From: Lacihabitans soyangensis
Lineage (GTDB): Bacteria > Bacteroidota > Bacteroidia > Cytophagales > Spirosomataceae
Reading direction: 5' to 3'
Assembly: GCF_024343775.1 (NCBI RefSeq)
Contig: NZ_RJUF01000002.1
Location: 124,001 to 188,000 of the forward strand
DNA length: 64,000 nt
Every line of letters begins with the position of its first letter. The stretch's first letter is position 1. Shown piece after piece: positions 34,225-43,191 of the stretch. The position numbers were made by a program, and so were the translations under genes. The notes under the pieces were generated by a model. The model was not told the DNA's origin. It did no database searches and was given only the letters and a program-made list of their open reading frames with translations.

Positions 34225-35565
34225 TCAATAATTCTCTGTTAATCCGAAAATCCTTTTGTTAGTTTTCCATTTGCCACGAGTAAAATCAGGGATTTCTACA
34301 GGCGAACTTCCACGGGCAATAGAAAGCTCCGACAATGGACTTATGGCACTCCAAGCCGCAGCGTCATAAACATCAATCGGCGGTGCTACTTTGTTTTTCA
34401 CCGACTCTATAAATGCCCGAAGTACAAAAAAGTCTATTCCACCGTGTCCAGCTTTTTCGGCAGTTTGGGCATGTGTTTTCCATACTGGATGATCGTATTC
34501 CTCCTGATAGGGCTTAAATGGCTCCCAAGCATGTGCCTTGGGACTTTTTCCCTGAAGATAGATAGATTTGTTGTCGTCCATCCAAATGCCCTCTGTACCC
34601 TGAGCCCTAAAACCTAAAGAATAAGGTCTTGGTGAATTGCAGTCGTGCATGATGACGATATTTTCTCCGTTTTCACATTGAATTGTGGTGGTCACCACAT
34701 CACCCAATTTAAACTTGACCTTGGCATTGGGATGGTCAGCTCCGCCTTTGTCCACAATGTGTTTATGCAAACCTCTGGCTTTGGTAGCTGTGGAAGTCAG
34801 GTAATTGAATTTATTTCCTCTGTTTATGTCTAACCAATGAGCTACCGGACCGAGGCCGTGAGTTGGATATATGTCCCCATTTCTATCAATAGAATGTTGC
34901 GTACGCCATTTAGCCTCTGAGATTGCTTTTTCACCAAACTCCACACCTCCGCCATAAAAGTTTTTCCCATCGTTAAATTTCACTTCTCTTAGGTCGTGTT
35001 GGTAGCCGCAATGTGCATAAAGCATTTCACCGAACATTCCTTTACGTATCATGTTAAGGACAGACATCACATCTCGGCGGTAACATACGTTTTCCAAAAT
35101 CATACAATGAGACCCCGTTTTTTCATAAGTATCCACCAAATCCCACGATTCTTGCAAGGTTACCGTGGCTGAAACCTCCACCGCTGTATATTTACCAGCC
35201 TTCATAGACTCTACACTCATAGGCACGTGCCATTCCCAAGGGGTGGCTATAACAACACCGTCAATATCATCTCTTTTGAGCATATTTATAAAGTCATTGT
35301 CATTCTTTCCATACACCGCCGGGTCTTTTCTATTGGCTTTCTGCGTGATAACTAAGGTTCGTTTGATGGCATCTGGGTCAATATCACAAATGGCGGTTAT
35401 CTCCACATCGTCTCTATAAATGGCTTGTTCTACATGATTTCTACCACGCAGGCCTACACCAATAAAGGCCAATTTAACTTTTTTATCTTTCGGAGCGGCG
35501 TTGGTATTAAGAAAGGGAATAGCAGAGGTGGCAAGGGTGGTTGTTAGAAAATTTCTACGATCCAT
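34225..35565 (-). CDS. Gfo/Idh/MocA family oxidoreductase, GH109-like
   Basis: NAD-dependent sugar-processing protein with an N-terminal signal (MDRRNFLTTTLATSAIPFLN) that has the twin-arginine form. The Rossmann core begins KVKLAFIGVGLRGRNHVEQA. The region EVSATVTLQESWDLVDTYEK, then LENVCYRRDVMSVLNMIRKG, then YAHCGYQHDLREV matches the glycoside hydrolase family 109 (alpha-N-acetylgalactosaminidase-like) group of this superfamily, which uses NAD as a cofactor. Length 446 residues fits. Such proteins are usually periplasmic and act on glycoprotein glycans, so it probably trims host or environmental N-acetylgalactosaminides; the exact substrate is inference. Confidence 0.88.
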   Translation of the reverse strand: MDRRNFLTTTLATSAIPFLNTNAAPKDKKVKLAFIGVGLRGRNHVEQAIYRDDVEITAICDIDPDAIKRTLVITQKANRKDPAVYGKNDNDFINMLKRDDIDGVVIATPWEWHVPMSVESMKAGKYTAVEVSATVTLQESWDLVDTYEKTGSHCMILENVCYRRDVMSVLNMIRKGMFGEMLYAHCGYQHDLREVKFNDGKNFYGGGVEFGEKAISEAKWRTQHSIDRNGDIYPTHGLGPVAHWLDINRGNKFNYLTSTATKARGLHKHIVDKGGADHPNAKVKFKLGDVVTTTIQCENGENIVIMHDCNSPRPYSLGFRAQGTEGIWMDDNKSIYLQGKSPKAHAWEPFKPYQEEYDHPVWKTHAQTAEKAGHGGIDFFVLRAFIESVKNKVAPPIDVYDAAAWSAISPLSELSIARGSSPVEIPDFTRGKWKTNKRIFGLTENY

Positions 35566-35712
35566 ACAATTATTAATTTTTTTTACTAATGTAATATTTT
35601 TTTTTATTTGAACAATATTAAACTTTCATTCGTTAGACAATTATCAAAACCAGCCAGTCCGTTTTTGATTGTGTAGTACACAGACTTTGTACAAGACTAA
35701 AAAAACCTTATT

Positions 35713-36123
35713 TTGAACAAAATATCAGTAATTAGAAAAGAACATTTCAATGCCGCACATAGGTTATTTAACCCCGAGTGGAGCGATGAAAAAAACCAGG
35801 AGATTTTCGGTAAATGTAATAATCCCAACTACCATGGGCACAATTATGATTTACTGGTAAAACTCACAGGGTACCCAGACCCTAAAACGGGCTATGTATT
35901 TGATTTAAAAATACTTAGTGACCTTATTAAGGAAAACGTCCTTGATAAATTTGACCACAAAAATCTGAACTTGGATGTCGAATATTTTAAAATCTTAAAC
36001 CCTACTGCCGAAAATATAGTTGTAGTGATTTATGATATTCTACGTCAGAAGATTGATACAAAATTTGATTTAAAAATAACTTTATTTGAAACTGAAAGAA
36101 ACTATGTTGAATACCCAGCTTAA
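35713..36123 (+). CDS. 6-pyruvoyl/6-carboxy-tetrahydropterin synthase family protein (PTPS/QueD)
   Basis: Pterin enzyme acting on dihydroneopterin triphosphate. Zinc ligands are His in FNAAHRL and HGHNY; the catalytic Cys is in KCNNPNYHGHN. The spacing from Cys to HGH is five residues (NNPNY), the PTPS-II pattern of 6-pyruvoyltetrahydropterin synthase, whereas QueD usually has CxxxHGH. It is therefore closer to the biopterin enzyme than to QueD. The frame opens with TTG at 35713, immediately downstream of AAAAAAACCTTATTTTG, and no ATG precedes the conserved core; the first residue is uncertain. The stop overlaps folE by 20 nt, consistent with a pterin operon. Confidence 0.9.
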   Translation: MNKISVIRKEHFNAAHRLFNPEWSDEKNQEIFGKCNNPNYHGHNYDLLVKLTGYPDPKTGYVFDLKILSDLIKENVLDKFDHKNLNLDVEYFKILNPTAENIVVVIYDILRQKIDTKFDLKITLFETERNYVEYPA

Positions 36124-36778
36124 GGCTATCCATGACCAAGAAATAGGCGATGATCATATCATGACAAATATCGCTACGCCATTGCGACCAGATGCTTTTG
36201 ATATGTCTGATGACCAAAAAATAGATGTCATCGCTGGCCATTTTAAAGAAATCATGCAAACATTAGGCTTAGATTTGACTGATGACAGCTTGATGGGAAC
36301 TCCGAAAAGAGTGGCTAAAATGTATGTAAAAGAACTTTTTTCTGGCCTAAATCCAGAAAACATGCCTTCTATTACGCTATTTGATAACAACTATAAGTAC
36401 GACGAAATACTTGTAGAACGTGATATTAGCTTTTACTCTAACTGCGAACACCATTTCGTGCCTATAGTGGGTAAAGTTCATATTGGATATATTTCCTCGG
36501 GAAATGTAATCGGTTTATCAAAACTACACCGATTGGTAAATCATTATGCTAGAAGGCCGCAGGTTCAAGAAAGGATGACAATCCAAATCGGAAATGCTCT
36601 GAAGGAAGCTCTTAAAACTGATGATATTGCTGTTGTAGTAGATGCTGACCACTTCTGTGTATCGTCTAGAGGAATCGCTGATCAAAGCAGTTCTACAGTG
36701 ACTTCTTTCTTTGAAGGAGCGTTTAATAATTCTTTGAAAAAAGAAGAATTTTTATCTTTGATAAAATTGAAAAACTAA
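36104..36778 (+). CDS. folE: GTP cyclohydrolase I
   Basis: Converts GTP to 7,8-dihydroneopterin triphosphate, the first step of folate and biopterin synthesis. The start is taken as ATG 36104 (MLNTQLKAIHDQEIGD), inside the upstream gene; an in-frame TTG at 36086 is less likely. The zinc site is built from Cys in SNCEHHF, His in the same motif and Cys in DADHFCV, and SKLHRLVNHYARRPQVQERM is the conserved GCH1 block. Length is 224 residues. It overlaps the PTPS-like gene by 20 nt, and together they supply a 6-substituted tetrahydropterin. A clear terminator follows at 36854-36884. Confidence 0.97.
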   Translation: MLNTQLKAIHDQEIGDDHIMTNIATPLRPDAFDMSDDQKIDVIAGHFKEIMQTLGLDLTDDSLMGTPKRVAKMYVKELFSGLNPENMPSITLFDNNYKYDEILVERDISFYSNCEHHFVPIVGKVHIGYISSGNVIGLSKLHRLVNHYARRPQVQERMTIQIGNALKEALKTDDIAVVVDADHFCVSSRGIADQSSSTVTSFFEGAFNNSLKKEEFLSLIKLKN

Positions 36779-36786
36779 ATAAAATT

Positions 36787-36810
36787 CACAAGTTCTCACA
36801 AAAACACAAG
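36787..36810 (-). repeat. Minus-strand TTGTG array after folE
   Basis: CACAAG (36787), CACAAA (36797) and CACAAG (36805) on the plus strand read as C/TTTGTG hexamers on the minus strand with 8-10 nt spacing. It lies between the folE stop and its terminator. It is the fourth array of this type in the window. Confidence 0.4.
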
Positions 36811-36853
36811 GTCAAATGGCTTTGAGTTTTTTTTGTGCGTTTACAAATATTAA

Positions 36854-36884
36854 AAAAAGCACCCTAAAAACTAAGGTGCTTTTT
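36854..36884 (+). terminator. Rho-independent terminator of folE
   Basis: AAAAAGCACC (36854-36863), 11-nt loop CTAAAAACTAA, GGTGCTTTTT (36875-36884): a 10-bp stem with A-run and T-run flanks, 76 nt after the folE stop. Confidence 0.8.
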
Positions 36885-36985
36885 CGACTAAACCCATACA
36901 TCTTAAAATAAATCCTAAATCCTTATGAAAAAATCTTCAGGCAGATTCATAAAACATATACGTCAAGCACAAAAAAAAGGTTGTA

Positions 36986-37019
36986 AAAAAAGTCTGAACT
37001 AATTAAAGTCCAGACTTTT
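36986..37019 (-). terminator. Rho-independent terminator of dnaK
   Basis: Plus-strand AAAAAGTCTG (36986-36995) and CAGACTTTT (37011-37019) pair across 15 nt. Read on the minus strand this is a stem followed by a T-run, about 27 nt after the dnaK stop. Together with the folE terminator it separates the two convergent units. Confidence 0.7.
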
Positions 37020-37045
37020 CACTATTCTCAAGAAAATTGATTCTC

Positions 37046-38947
37046 TTATTTTACTTCTTCGAAGTTTACATCTGTAACGTTTTCTTCAGAAGCTTGAGCA
37101 GAACCTGCATCGGCACCAGCTGCTGGACCTTGAGCACCTTCTGCTTGTTGAGCATTGTAAATCTCTTGGCTAGCTGCTTGCCAAGCTGCATTGATTTTCT
37201 CCATAGAGGCATCAATTGCAGCCAAGTCACGTGTTCCATGAGCAGCTCTTAGCTCGGTCAAAGCACCTTCGATGGCCGTTTTGTTACCTTCTGAAAGCTT
37301 ATCGCCAAATTCTTTCAATTGTTTTTCCGTTTGGAAAATCATAGAATCTGCGGCATTTACTTTCTCTATCGTCTCTTTTTCTTTCTTATCAGCTTCTTCG
37401 TTGGCCTTAGCTTCGTCTCTCATTCTTTGGATTTCAGCATCCGAAAGTCCGCTTGATGCCTCAATTCTGATTTTTTGCTCCTTACCTGTACCTTTATCTT
37501 TTGCTGTTACGTTCAAGATACCATTGGCATCTACGTCAAACGCCACTTCGATTTGAGGAACTCCTCTCATGGCTGGTGGGATACCATCCAAGTGGAACCT
37601 TCCCAAAGTACGGTTTTGGTTAGCCAATGGTCTTTCACCTTGCAACACGTGCAATTCTACCGAAGGTTGATTGTCAGCTGCCGTTGAGAAAACCTCCACT
37701 TTGTTGGTAGGAATTGTGGTGTTGGCCTCAATCATTTTAGTGAATACGCCACCCATGGTTTCGATACCCAATGAAAGAGGAATAACGTCTAACAACAATA
37801 TGTCTTTAACCTCGCCTGTCAATACACCACCTTGAATAGCCGCACCGATAGCCACAGCTTCGTCTGGGTTTACGCCTTTCGATGGTTTTTTACCAAAGAA
37901 AGCCTCTACTTCTTCTTGAACTTTAGGAATACGCGTAGAACCACCTACCAAGATAACCTCTGATATTTGGCTGTTTGTGATTCCTGAATTTTTCATGGCT
38001 CTCTTGCAAGGCTCCATCATTCTTTTGAAAAGACCGTCGGCCAATTGCTCAAATTTCGCTCTTGTAAGTGATCTTACCAAGTGCTTAGGCACACCGTCCA
38101 CAGGGAAGATGTATGGCAAGTTGATTTCCGCTTGAGTAGAACTTGAAAGCTCTACTTTTGCTCTTTCGGCAGCTTCTTTTAGTCTTTGAAGAGCCATGGC
38201 GTCGTGCATCAAATCCACACCTTCGTCAGCTTTAAATTCTGCAGCCAACCACTCTATAATCACTTGGTCAAAGTCATCACCACCTAAGTGGGTATCACCG
38301 TCGGTAGATTTTACCTCAAAAACGCCATCACCAAGATCAAGGATAGAAACGTCAAAAGTACCCCCACCCAAGTCAAACACAACCACTGTCATGTCTTTAC
38401 CTTGTTTGTCAAGACCATAAGCCAAAGCCGCAGCCGTAGGCTCGTTGATGATTCTTTTCACATCCAATCCTGCGATTAAACCAGCCTCTTTAGTAGCTTG
38501 ACGCTCAGCATCGTTGAAATACGCAGGAACAGTAATAACAGCCTCTGTTACAGTTTGACCTAAGTAATCTTCAGCCGTGGCCTTCATTTTTTGAAGAATA
38601 AAAGCAGAAATTTCTTGCGGTGTGTATTGACGGTCACCAATTTTTACTCTTGGTGTGTCATTAGCACCTTTTTCTATGTCGTAAGCGATTGTTTTCAATT
38701 CAGAGCCTACTTCACTATGTTTTTTACCCATAAAACGCTTCACCGAAGCGATGGTGTTCTTTGGGTTGGTAATTGCTTGTCTTTTTGCTGGTGCACCTAC
38801 CTTCTTCTCGCCGTTGTCCAAAAACGCCACAATAGAAGGGGTGGTTCTAGCTCCCTCACTATTGGCTATTACTACCGGTTCATTCCCCTCCATTACGGCC
38901 ACACAAGAGTTGGTAGTTCCTAAATCTATCCCAATAATTTTTCCCAT
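37046..38947 (-). CDS. dnaK: Chaperone DnaK (Hsp70)
   Basis: ATP-dependent chaperone that binds unfolded peptides with DnaJ and GrpE. The ATPase domain (1 to about 380) starts [20 protein letters not shown] and has [20 protein letters not shown] (phosphate loop 2) and [14 protein letters not shown]. The interdomain linker and substrate-binding domain follow ([20 protein letters not shown] at about 385), then the lid helices and a Gly/Ala-rich tail ending [13 protein letters not shown], which matches the usual EEVD-like C-terminus of bacterial DnaK. Length of 633 residues is standard. dnaJ and grpE are not adjacent. The upstream region holds a TGACA/TGTCA dyad (39021-39046) that may mediate stress control. 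Confidence 0.98.
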   Translation of the reverse strand: MGKIIGIDLGTTNSCVAVMEGNEPVVIANSEGARTTPSIVAFLDNGEKKVGAPAKRQAITNPKNTIASVKRFMGKKHSEVGSELKTIAYDIEKGANDTPRVKIGDRQYTPQEISAFILQKMKATAEDYLGQTVTEAVITVPAYFNDAERQATKEAGLIAGLDVKRIINEPTAAALAYGLDKQGKDMTVVVFDLGGGTFDVSILDLGDGVFEVKSTDGDTHLGGDDFDQVIIEWLAAEFKADEGVDLMHDAMALQRLKEAAERAKVELSSSTQAEINLPYIFPVDGVPKHLVRSLTRAKFEQLADGLFKRMMEPCKRAMKNSGITNSQISEVILVGGSTRIPKVQEEVEAFFGKKPSKGVNPDEAVAIGAAIQGGVLTGEVKDILLLDVIPLSLGIETMGGVFTKMIEANTTIPTNKVEVFSTAADNQPSVELHVLQGERPLANQNRTLGRFHLDGIPPAMRGVPQIEVAFDVDANGILNVTAKDKGTGKEQKIRIEASSGLSDAEIQRMRDEAKANEEADKKEKETIEKVNAADSMIFQTEKQLKEFGDKLSEGNKTAIEGALTELRAAHGTRDLAAIDASMEKINAAWQAASQEIYNAQQAEGAQGPAAGADAGSAQASEENVTDVNFEEVK

Positions 38948-39020
38948 GATTTTCTGTCAGTGTATTTAATTAAAAATAATTACGATACTCATTTCACAAT
39001 GAATATGCCAAGCGTTTTTT

Positions 39021-39046
39021 TGACAAATTTTAATGACAAATTGTCA
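39021..39046 (-). promoter_or_regulatory. Candidate stress-regulatory dyad upstream of dnaK
   Basis: TGACA (39034-39038), AAT, TGTCA (39042-39046) is a palindrome, with another TGACAAA at 39021. Further TGTCA half-sites occur at 38955 and 39057. The dyad lies 87-99 nt before the dnaK ATG, in the short gap to the next gene. I see no CIRCE element. A link to heat-shock control is inference from position. Confidence 0.45.
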
Positions 39047-39058
39047 CAAACTAGTCTG

Positions 39059-41944
39059 TCAGTTAGGACAATTTTGGATTTTTGCAGAAAATTTCACGCC
39101 AGAATCGACACTAAAGCCCGGATTGAGAACAATCGCATTGGCAGCATTGTACTGAACATTGTTATTGGGCACAATGGTATTTGTAGCCGTGATGATGTTG
39201 CTGCTATTAAAGTTTAAAGGATTGATTCTCGAACTCAGATTGTCAGCCGTAGGAGCTAAGACCAAGTTGCTTGAACAGTTGGGCAACACTTTTACGGTGA
39301 TGTTGTTAGAATAGACATAACACAAGTTTTTCTTACAGGCAGCATAATAAACACCTGTTGAAACCGGACTATATTGAACGCTTGTGGCGTTTGAACTTGA
39401 AAAACTCCAAATTAGCGTACTAGCACCATCGCATGCATTAGAAGTAAAGGTGACAATGGAATCTAGGTTAACTATTGGCTTATTTACAGATATAACAGGT
39501 GTAATTGTTGGTGGCGTGGTAGTACCGATATAGAAATTATTGTCTTGAGAACAAGCTGGAATACCATTGTTTATCTGGTAATTACACAAGAATAGTCCAG
39601 TATTGTTTGAGAAAAACTCACCTGTTGTTGGATTTAAAGAGGCTGCAGGACCTGAAACAATGGAGAATGTGCCGCCTGCTGGAATAACTTGCGTTGGTAA
39701 ATATGTTCTAGAAACACAAAAATAATCCTCACCCAAATAAACTATTGAAACATTAACTGTACTCACTGTCGTACTGACCGTTGCAGACTCATTTCCTACT
39801 ATGTCAAAAGCCTTAACTCCAAACTGTATGGTATTTCCAGAACTTAAGCCGGTAATAGTATAGGAGTTTTGCGTATCCGGAATGGTATCAATTTTAATAC
39901 CATCTTTATAAATATAATATCCACCAATAGCCTGATCATCAGTAGCGTGCGTCCATTGAAAAGAAATACACTTGGTCAAGGTATTAGATGCAGCAAGATT
40001 TGTTACGGGGGAAGGGTCTACATTGTCTCCCAGTGAACAAAGCAATCGAGCATCTGCCCAAACCGCACGGTTACAAGTCGTATTTGACCCCACTGGCTCC
40101 ACTTTTAACCTGATAGAACTATAGGCAAATACATTAATGTTCACTTCTTGCAAAGCAGAATTTCTGTAAATTATGGGGCTGGTATAAAGCAAGGTTTCGT
40201 TGCCATAAAGTTTAAAAACTACCCCACCAATATTATCACATGCATTGGACACATCATCACTTATTCCAATAAAGGATCTAAACTTATAATATTGGCCACT
40301 CGGTATTTGGTATTTTATCTCTGAATTGTTAGAAACTCCAATACCTTTGGTGTAGCTCTGACCTTTTAATACTATCGCAGAACCGTCACCATCTGCTGAG
40401 TTTCCGTTGGTCTTGTTGAGCTCAATAGGACCCAGACCGTTTGATGCAGAAACAAATTTCAGATCTGACAAATAGGCATTGGCTGTGCATGAACTGCCAT
40501 TATTAGCCAAAAGTAAGGCTTGGTTGACATTCACTTGACTACTAATTTGTTGATTGCCATTAGCAGTAGTTACCCAACATCTGTATGTACCCGAACTTAC
40601 GGTTAAGGAGTTAGAAGTGCCAAAAGTTGAACCACCATAACTAAAATCTCCACTGACCCATTTGTAAGAAGAATAACCCGATGGGACAGTCAATGTAACC
40701 TGAGTAGAATTGACATAACTCACAGAGACTGTTGGAGGTGTATTGGCGGAAATTGGGTTAGAGGTATTGAAGAAAGTTGGATTTAAATAACTTGACCAAG
40801 CATCGGCTAGCAAAGGCATCCCAACAATTTTTGAAAAGTGCAAATTTATGTTGTCTCTTGAGCCAGCAATAGTGTTATTATTGATATTGTCCGTTTCAGG
40901 ACCTGCAAAAATTTGATTGGAATTATTGATTAGGCCCGTCTGTGCACCAGTAATTATACTTGAAGCTGCTCCATCAATAAATGAAACTCTAGATATCACC
41001 CATGGTAAACTACTTGAAAAATCATTCCTAGACTTATTAATAACGTAGCTAACGTTAGATTGGTATGTTGATGCGGTCACGTTTTGAACCTTGTCGGACT
41101 CTCCTTGATGCCAGAGAACGGCTCTAGCTCCAAACAAAGAGTTATAATAATTTAGACCTCTTTTGAAATTAGAATAAGGTAAACCGATGGAATAAGGCCT
41201 ACCATTATTTTCGTCGGGATGACTACAGAATTGTTGTCCAGTAAAAATATTATTAGTTGCTCCTCCATCTGCACTAACCTTCCAGTTATCAGAAGTTGAA
41301 CCAGATGCTCCTGAATTAAAAAAGGCCACGGGAAAACCTGTGGTATTCACAACTTGCTCTCCCAATCTTCCATAACACCAAGATGCAAAACCTGCAGTGC
41401 TGGGCTTGGTCAATTCGAATATTTGGCCAAGAACCGGCATAGGGAAGTTTTGGTTTGAACAATAAACGCCATAGTCATGAGTAACTACTTTTTCAGAGGC
41501 TGATGCTAAACCTATAGGATTATTTGAATTATCAAAATACCCCTGTCCATTGGACTGACCAGCAATCATAAAAACATCACCAATACCTACCCTATTTACA
41601 GAAACGGCTTCCAAAACGGTTCCGCTTTTGACGGTCCGAATCTCCAATGTGTACCAGCCGGCAGGTACATTGCTAAATTGACCTTGAAAATAACCCATTG
41701 TGGGGTTTTCTTGAATAATACTCCAATCAAAGCCTGAAATGGCCGAGCCATTTGTAGGATTTAAAAGTCTCGCTTGAACCGATGTGGCCAAAGGCTGAGA
41801 ATAAGTACCGCTTATAATAAGATTGGCCTGACTGGCACTATTTCGTTGATAAACAGCATTATTAAGCGGATGTGAAACGGTAATTTGTGCCGAAAGTTTA
41901 TGGAATAACAGAAGAAGAATTATAATTTTTGGGCTAAGCTTCAT
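39059..41944 (-). CDS. Multidomain sialate-O-acetylesterase-like exoprotein with Cys-ended C-terminal domain
   Basis: Signal peptide MKLSPKIIILLLLFHKLSAQ. About 25-130 is an Ig-like unit. About 130-390 is an SGNH-like esterase with the nucleophile motif GDVFMIAGQSNGQGYFDN (Ser in GQSN) and NLHFSKIVGMPLLADAW carrying the catalytic His, as in sialate 9-O-acetylesterases. Next comes an NPCBM-type carbohydrate-binding module (about 490-640, with YTKGIGVSNNSEIKYQIPSG), then a fibronectin III unit (AASNTLTKCISFQWTHATDD). The C-terminus ends LNPGFSVDSGVKFSAKIQN and CPN, the same GCx-type '3-coathanger' pattern as the 13602 protein. At 961 residues it is probably a surface glycan-modifying enzyme. 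Confidence 0.85.
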   Translation of the reverse strand: MKLSPKIIILLLLFHKLSAQITVSHPLNNAVYQRNSASQANLIISGTYSQPLATSVQARLLNPTNGSAISGFDWSIIQENPTMGYFQGQFSNVPAGWYTLEIRTVKSGTVLEAVSVNRVGIGDVFMIAGQSNGQGYFDNSNNPIGLASASEKVVTHDYGVYCSNQNFPMPVLGQIFELTKPSTAGFASWCYGRLGEQVVNTTGFPVAFFNSGASGSTSDNWKVSADGGATNNIFTGQQFCSHPDENNGRPYSIGLPYSNFKRGLNYYNSLFGARAVLWHQGESDKVQNVTASTYQSNVSYVINKSRNDFSSSLPWVISRVSFIDGAASSIITGAQTGLINNSNQIFAGPETDNINNNTIAGSRDNINLHFSKIVGMPLLADAWSSYLNPTFFNTSNPISANTPPTVSVSYVNSTQVTLTVPSGYSSYKWVSGDFSYGGSTFGTSNSLTVSSGTYRCWVTTANGNQQISSQVNVNQALLLANNGSSCTANAYLSDLKFVSASNGLGPIELNKTNGNSADGDGSAIVLKGQSYTKGIGVSNNSEIKYQIPSGQYYKFRSFIGISDDVSNACDNIGGVVFKLYGNETLLYTSPIIYRNSALQEVNINVFAYSSIRLKVEPVGSNTTCNRAVWADARLLCSLGDNVDPSPVTNLAASNTLTKCISFQWTHATDDQAIGGYYIYKDGIKIDTIPDTQNSYTITGLSSGNTIQFGVKAFDIVGNESATVSTTVSTVNVSIVYLGEDYFCVSRTYLPTQVIPAGGTFSIVSGPAASLNPTTGEFFSNNTGLFLCNYQINNGIPACSQDNNFYIGTTTPPTITPVISVNKPIVNLDSIVTFTSNACDGASTLIWSFSSSNATSVQYSPVSTGVYYAACKKNLCYVYSNNITVKVLPNCSSNLVLAPTADNLSSRINPLNFNSSNIITATNTIVPNNNVQYNAANAIVLNPGFSVDSGVKFSAKIQNCPN

Positions 41945-41967
41945 GGCTCCTAAAAGGCTTTATATGA

Positions 41968-41999
41968 AAAAAGCGTAGAAAATTATTTCTACGCTTTTT
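41968..41999 (-). terminator. Rho-independent terminator between the DUF937-like and esterase genes
   Basis: AAAAAGCGTAGAAA (41968-41981), loop ATTA, TTTCTACGCTTTTT (41986-41999): a perfect 14-bp stem, 16 nt downstream of the DUF937-like gene stop (minus strand). Its poly-T side on either strand means it could also act in the other direction. Confidence 0.75.
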
Positions 42000-42014
42000 A
42001 TTATCCAATTCCTA

Positions 42015-42611
42015 TTATTTTTTTCCAAATAATCCACCAAGGATATTTCCAAAAAGACCACCGCCAGTACTTTGACCTTGATTTGACGAACCTCCAGAGG
42101 CTAAATTGATTAGATCGTTCATATCAAGTTTTCCGTCAGATAAAGCACCTGCACCTTGACTCAATAGACTTCCAAAGTCTATTCCATCAGTTTTACCGCC
42201 AGAAAGCACACTCATGATGCCACCAGTATCTACAGAAGAATCGTTAGGGTCATTGGCCTTGCTGATAAGTCCACCCAAAACAGAAGGCAACATACTTGAC
42301 ACTACTCCAGCGGCAGCACTGTTTGAAAGGCCAAATTTTGACATAATACTACCGATTATATTTTGAGCTATTCCAGCCACCATAGGGTTACTCATAAGGC
42401 TTCCTCCTTGGTTTGAGTTACCTCCACCTGTAAGCATTCCTAATAAACTTCCGATACCGCCTTGCGAATTGGCTTGGTTGGTTAAACCGCCTAAAAGGCC
42501 TTGCATAACCTCACCCATTACTCCTTCGTTGTGTTCGTTTGGAACATCTGTATTTTCTACAACTGCAGACTGACCTGCTTGCTGAATTAATCCTTGCAAT
42601 ACTTCTAACAT
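42015..42611 (-). CDS. DUF937-like Gly/Ser-rich protein
   Basis: A 198-residue protein beginning MLEVLQGLIQQAGQSAVVEN with repeated short LxGLLGG and GSLLGMLTG units and Asn/Gly/Ser-rich linkers, ending GGLFGNILGGLFGKK. The central part (AQNIIGSIMSKFGLSNSAAA, then SSMLPSVLGGLISKANDP) matches what I know of DUF937 proteins. No signal peptide, no enzymatic motif. Function unknown; a cytoplasmic, perhaps oligomerising or amyloid-prone protein. It is bounded downstream by a perfect hairpin terminator and upstream by the rplT gene region, so it is a single-gene unit. Confidence 0.75.
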   Translation of the reverse strand: MLEVLQGLIQQAGQSAVVENTDVPNEHNEGVMGEVMQGLLGGLTNQANSQGGIGSLLGMLTGGGNSNQGGSLMSNPMVAGIAQNIIGSIMSKFGLSNSAAAGVVSSMLPSVLGGLISKANDPNDSSVDTGGIMSVLSGGKTDGIDFGSLLSQGAGALSDGKLDMNDLINLASGGSSNQGQSTGGGLFGNILGGLFGKK

Positions 42612-42701
42612 AGTGATTTTATTAATGTTAATAAATTTTGTTTAAAATTATGAACTATCTCTTGTAATTCCATAATTAGACTAGAAAATTATCATTAGGT
42701 A

Positions 42702-42737
42702 ACAAAAAAAAGACGTCAAATGACGTCTTTTTTGTTA
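42702..42737 (-). terminator. Rho-independent terminator of rpmI-rplT
   Basis: AACAAAAAAAAGACGTCA (42702-42719) pairs with TGACGTCTTTTTTGTT (42722-42737) across AA, 24 nt downstream of the rplT stop on the minus strand. A strong stem with flanking A/T runs. Confidence 0.8.
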
Positions 42738-42760
42738 ATAAAAATCTAATAGGATTTTTA

Positions 42761-43105
42761 TTATTTTACTTTCTCTACGATAGCTTTGAAAGCATCTGGA
42801 TGATTCAAAGCCAAATCTGCTAACACCTTACGGTTAAGCTCAATGCCTGCTTTTTGTAGTTTGTTGATAAATACTGAATATGACAAACCGAAAGGTCTCA
42901 CACCAGCATTGATTCTTACGATCCACAAGCTACGGAAATTTCTTTTCTTTTGCTTACGACCTATGTAGGCGTAAACTAAACCTTTTTCAACGGCGTTTTT
43001 AGCAACCGTCCAAACGTTTTTTCTTCTGCCGTAATAGCCTTTGGCTAATTTCAGCACTTTTTTGCGTCTAGCTTTAGACGCGACATGATTGACACTACGT
43101 GGCAT
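42761..43105 (-). CDS. rplT: 50S ribosomal protein L20
   Basis: Binds 23S rRNA domains I and II early in 50S assembly. The 114-residue sequence starts [20 protein letters not shown] and continues [20 protein letters not shown], the classical L20 block, with a basic N-terminal tail and globular C-terminus ([20 protein letters not shown]). It follows rpmI at 86 nt on the same strand. L20 is an autorepressor of its operon in other bacteria. In most bacteria infC precedes rpmI-rplT; here it does not. Confidence 0.98.
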   Translation of the reverse strand: MPRSVNHVASKARRKKVLKLAKGYYGRRKNVWTVAKNAVEKGLVYAYIGRKQKKRNFRSLWIVRINAGVRPFGLSYSVFINKLQKAGIELNRKVLADLALNHPDAFKAIVEKVK

Positions 43106-43191
43106 AATTTTTTAGTTTTTTGAATGAGGCGTTCCGATGAGGGAATCTTAAAGGCCTTTATTCGGGTGAAACAATTGAACCAATTGTTGAA

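Noticed and set aside
38591-38923. Plus-strand frame opposite the dnaK N-terminus
   Set aside because: Shadow of dnaK codon usage; no start signals or domain.
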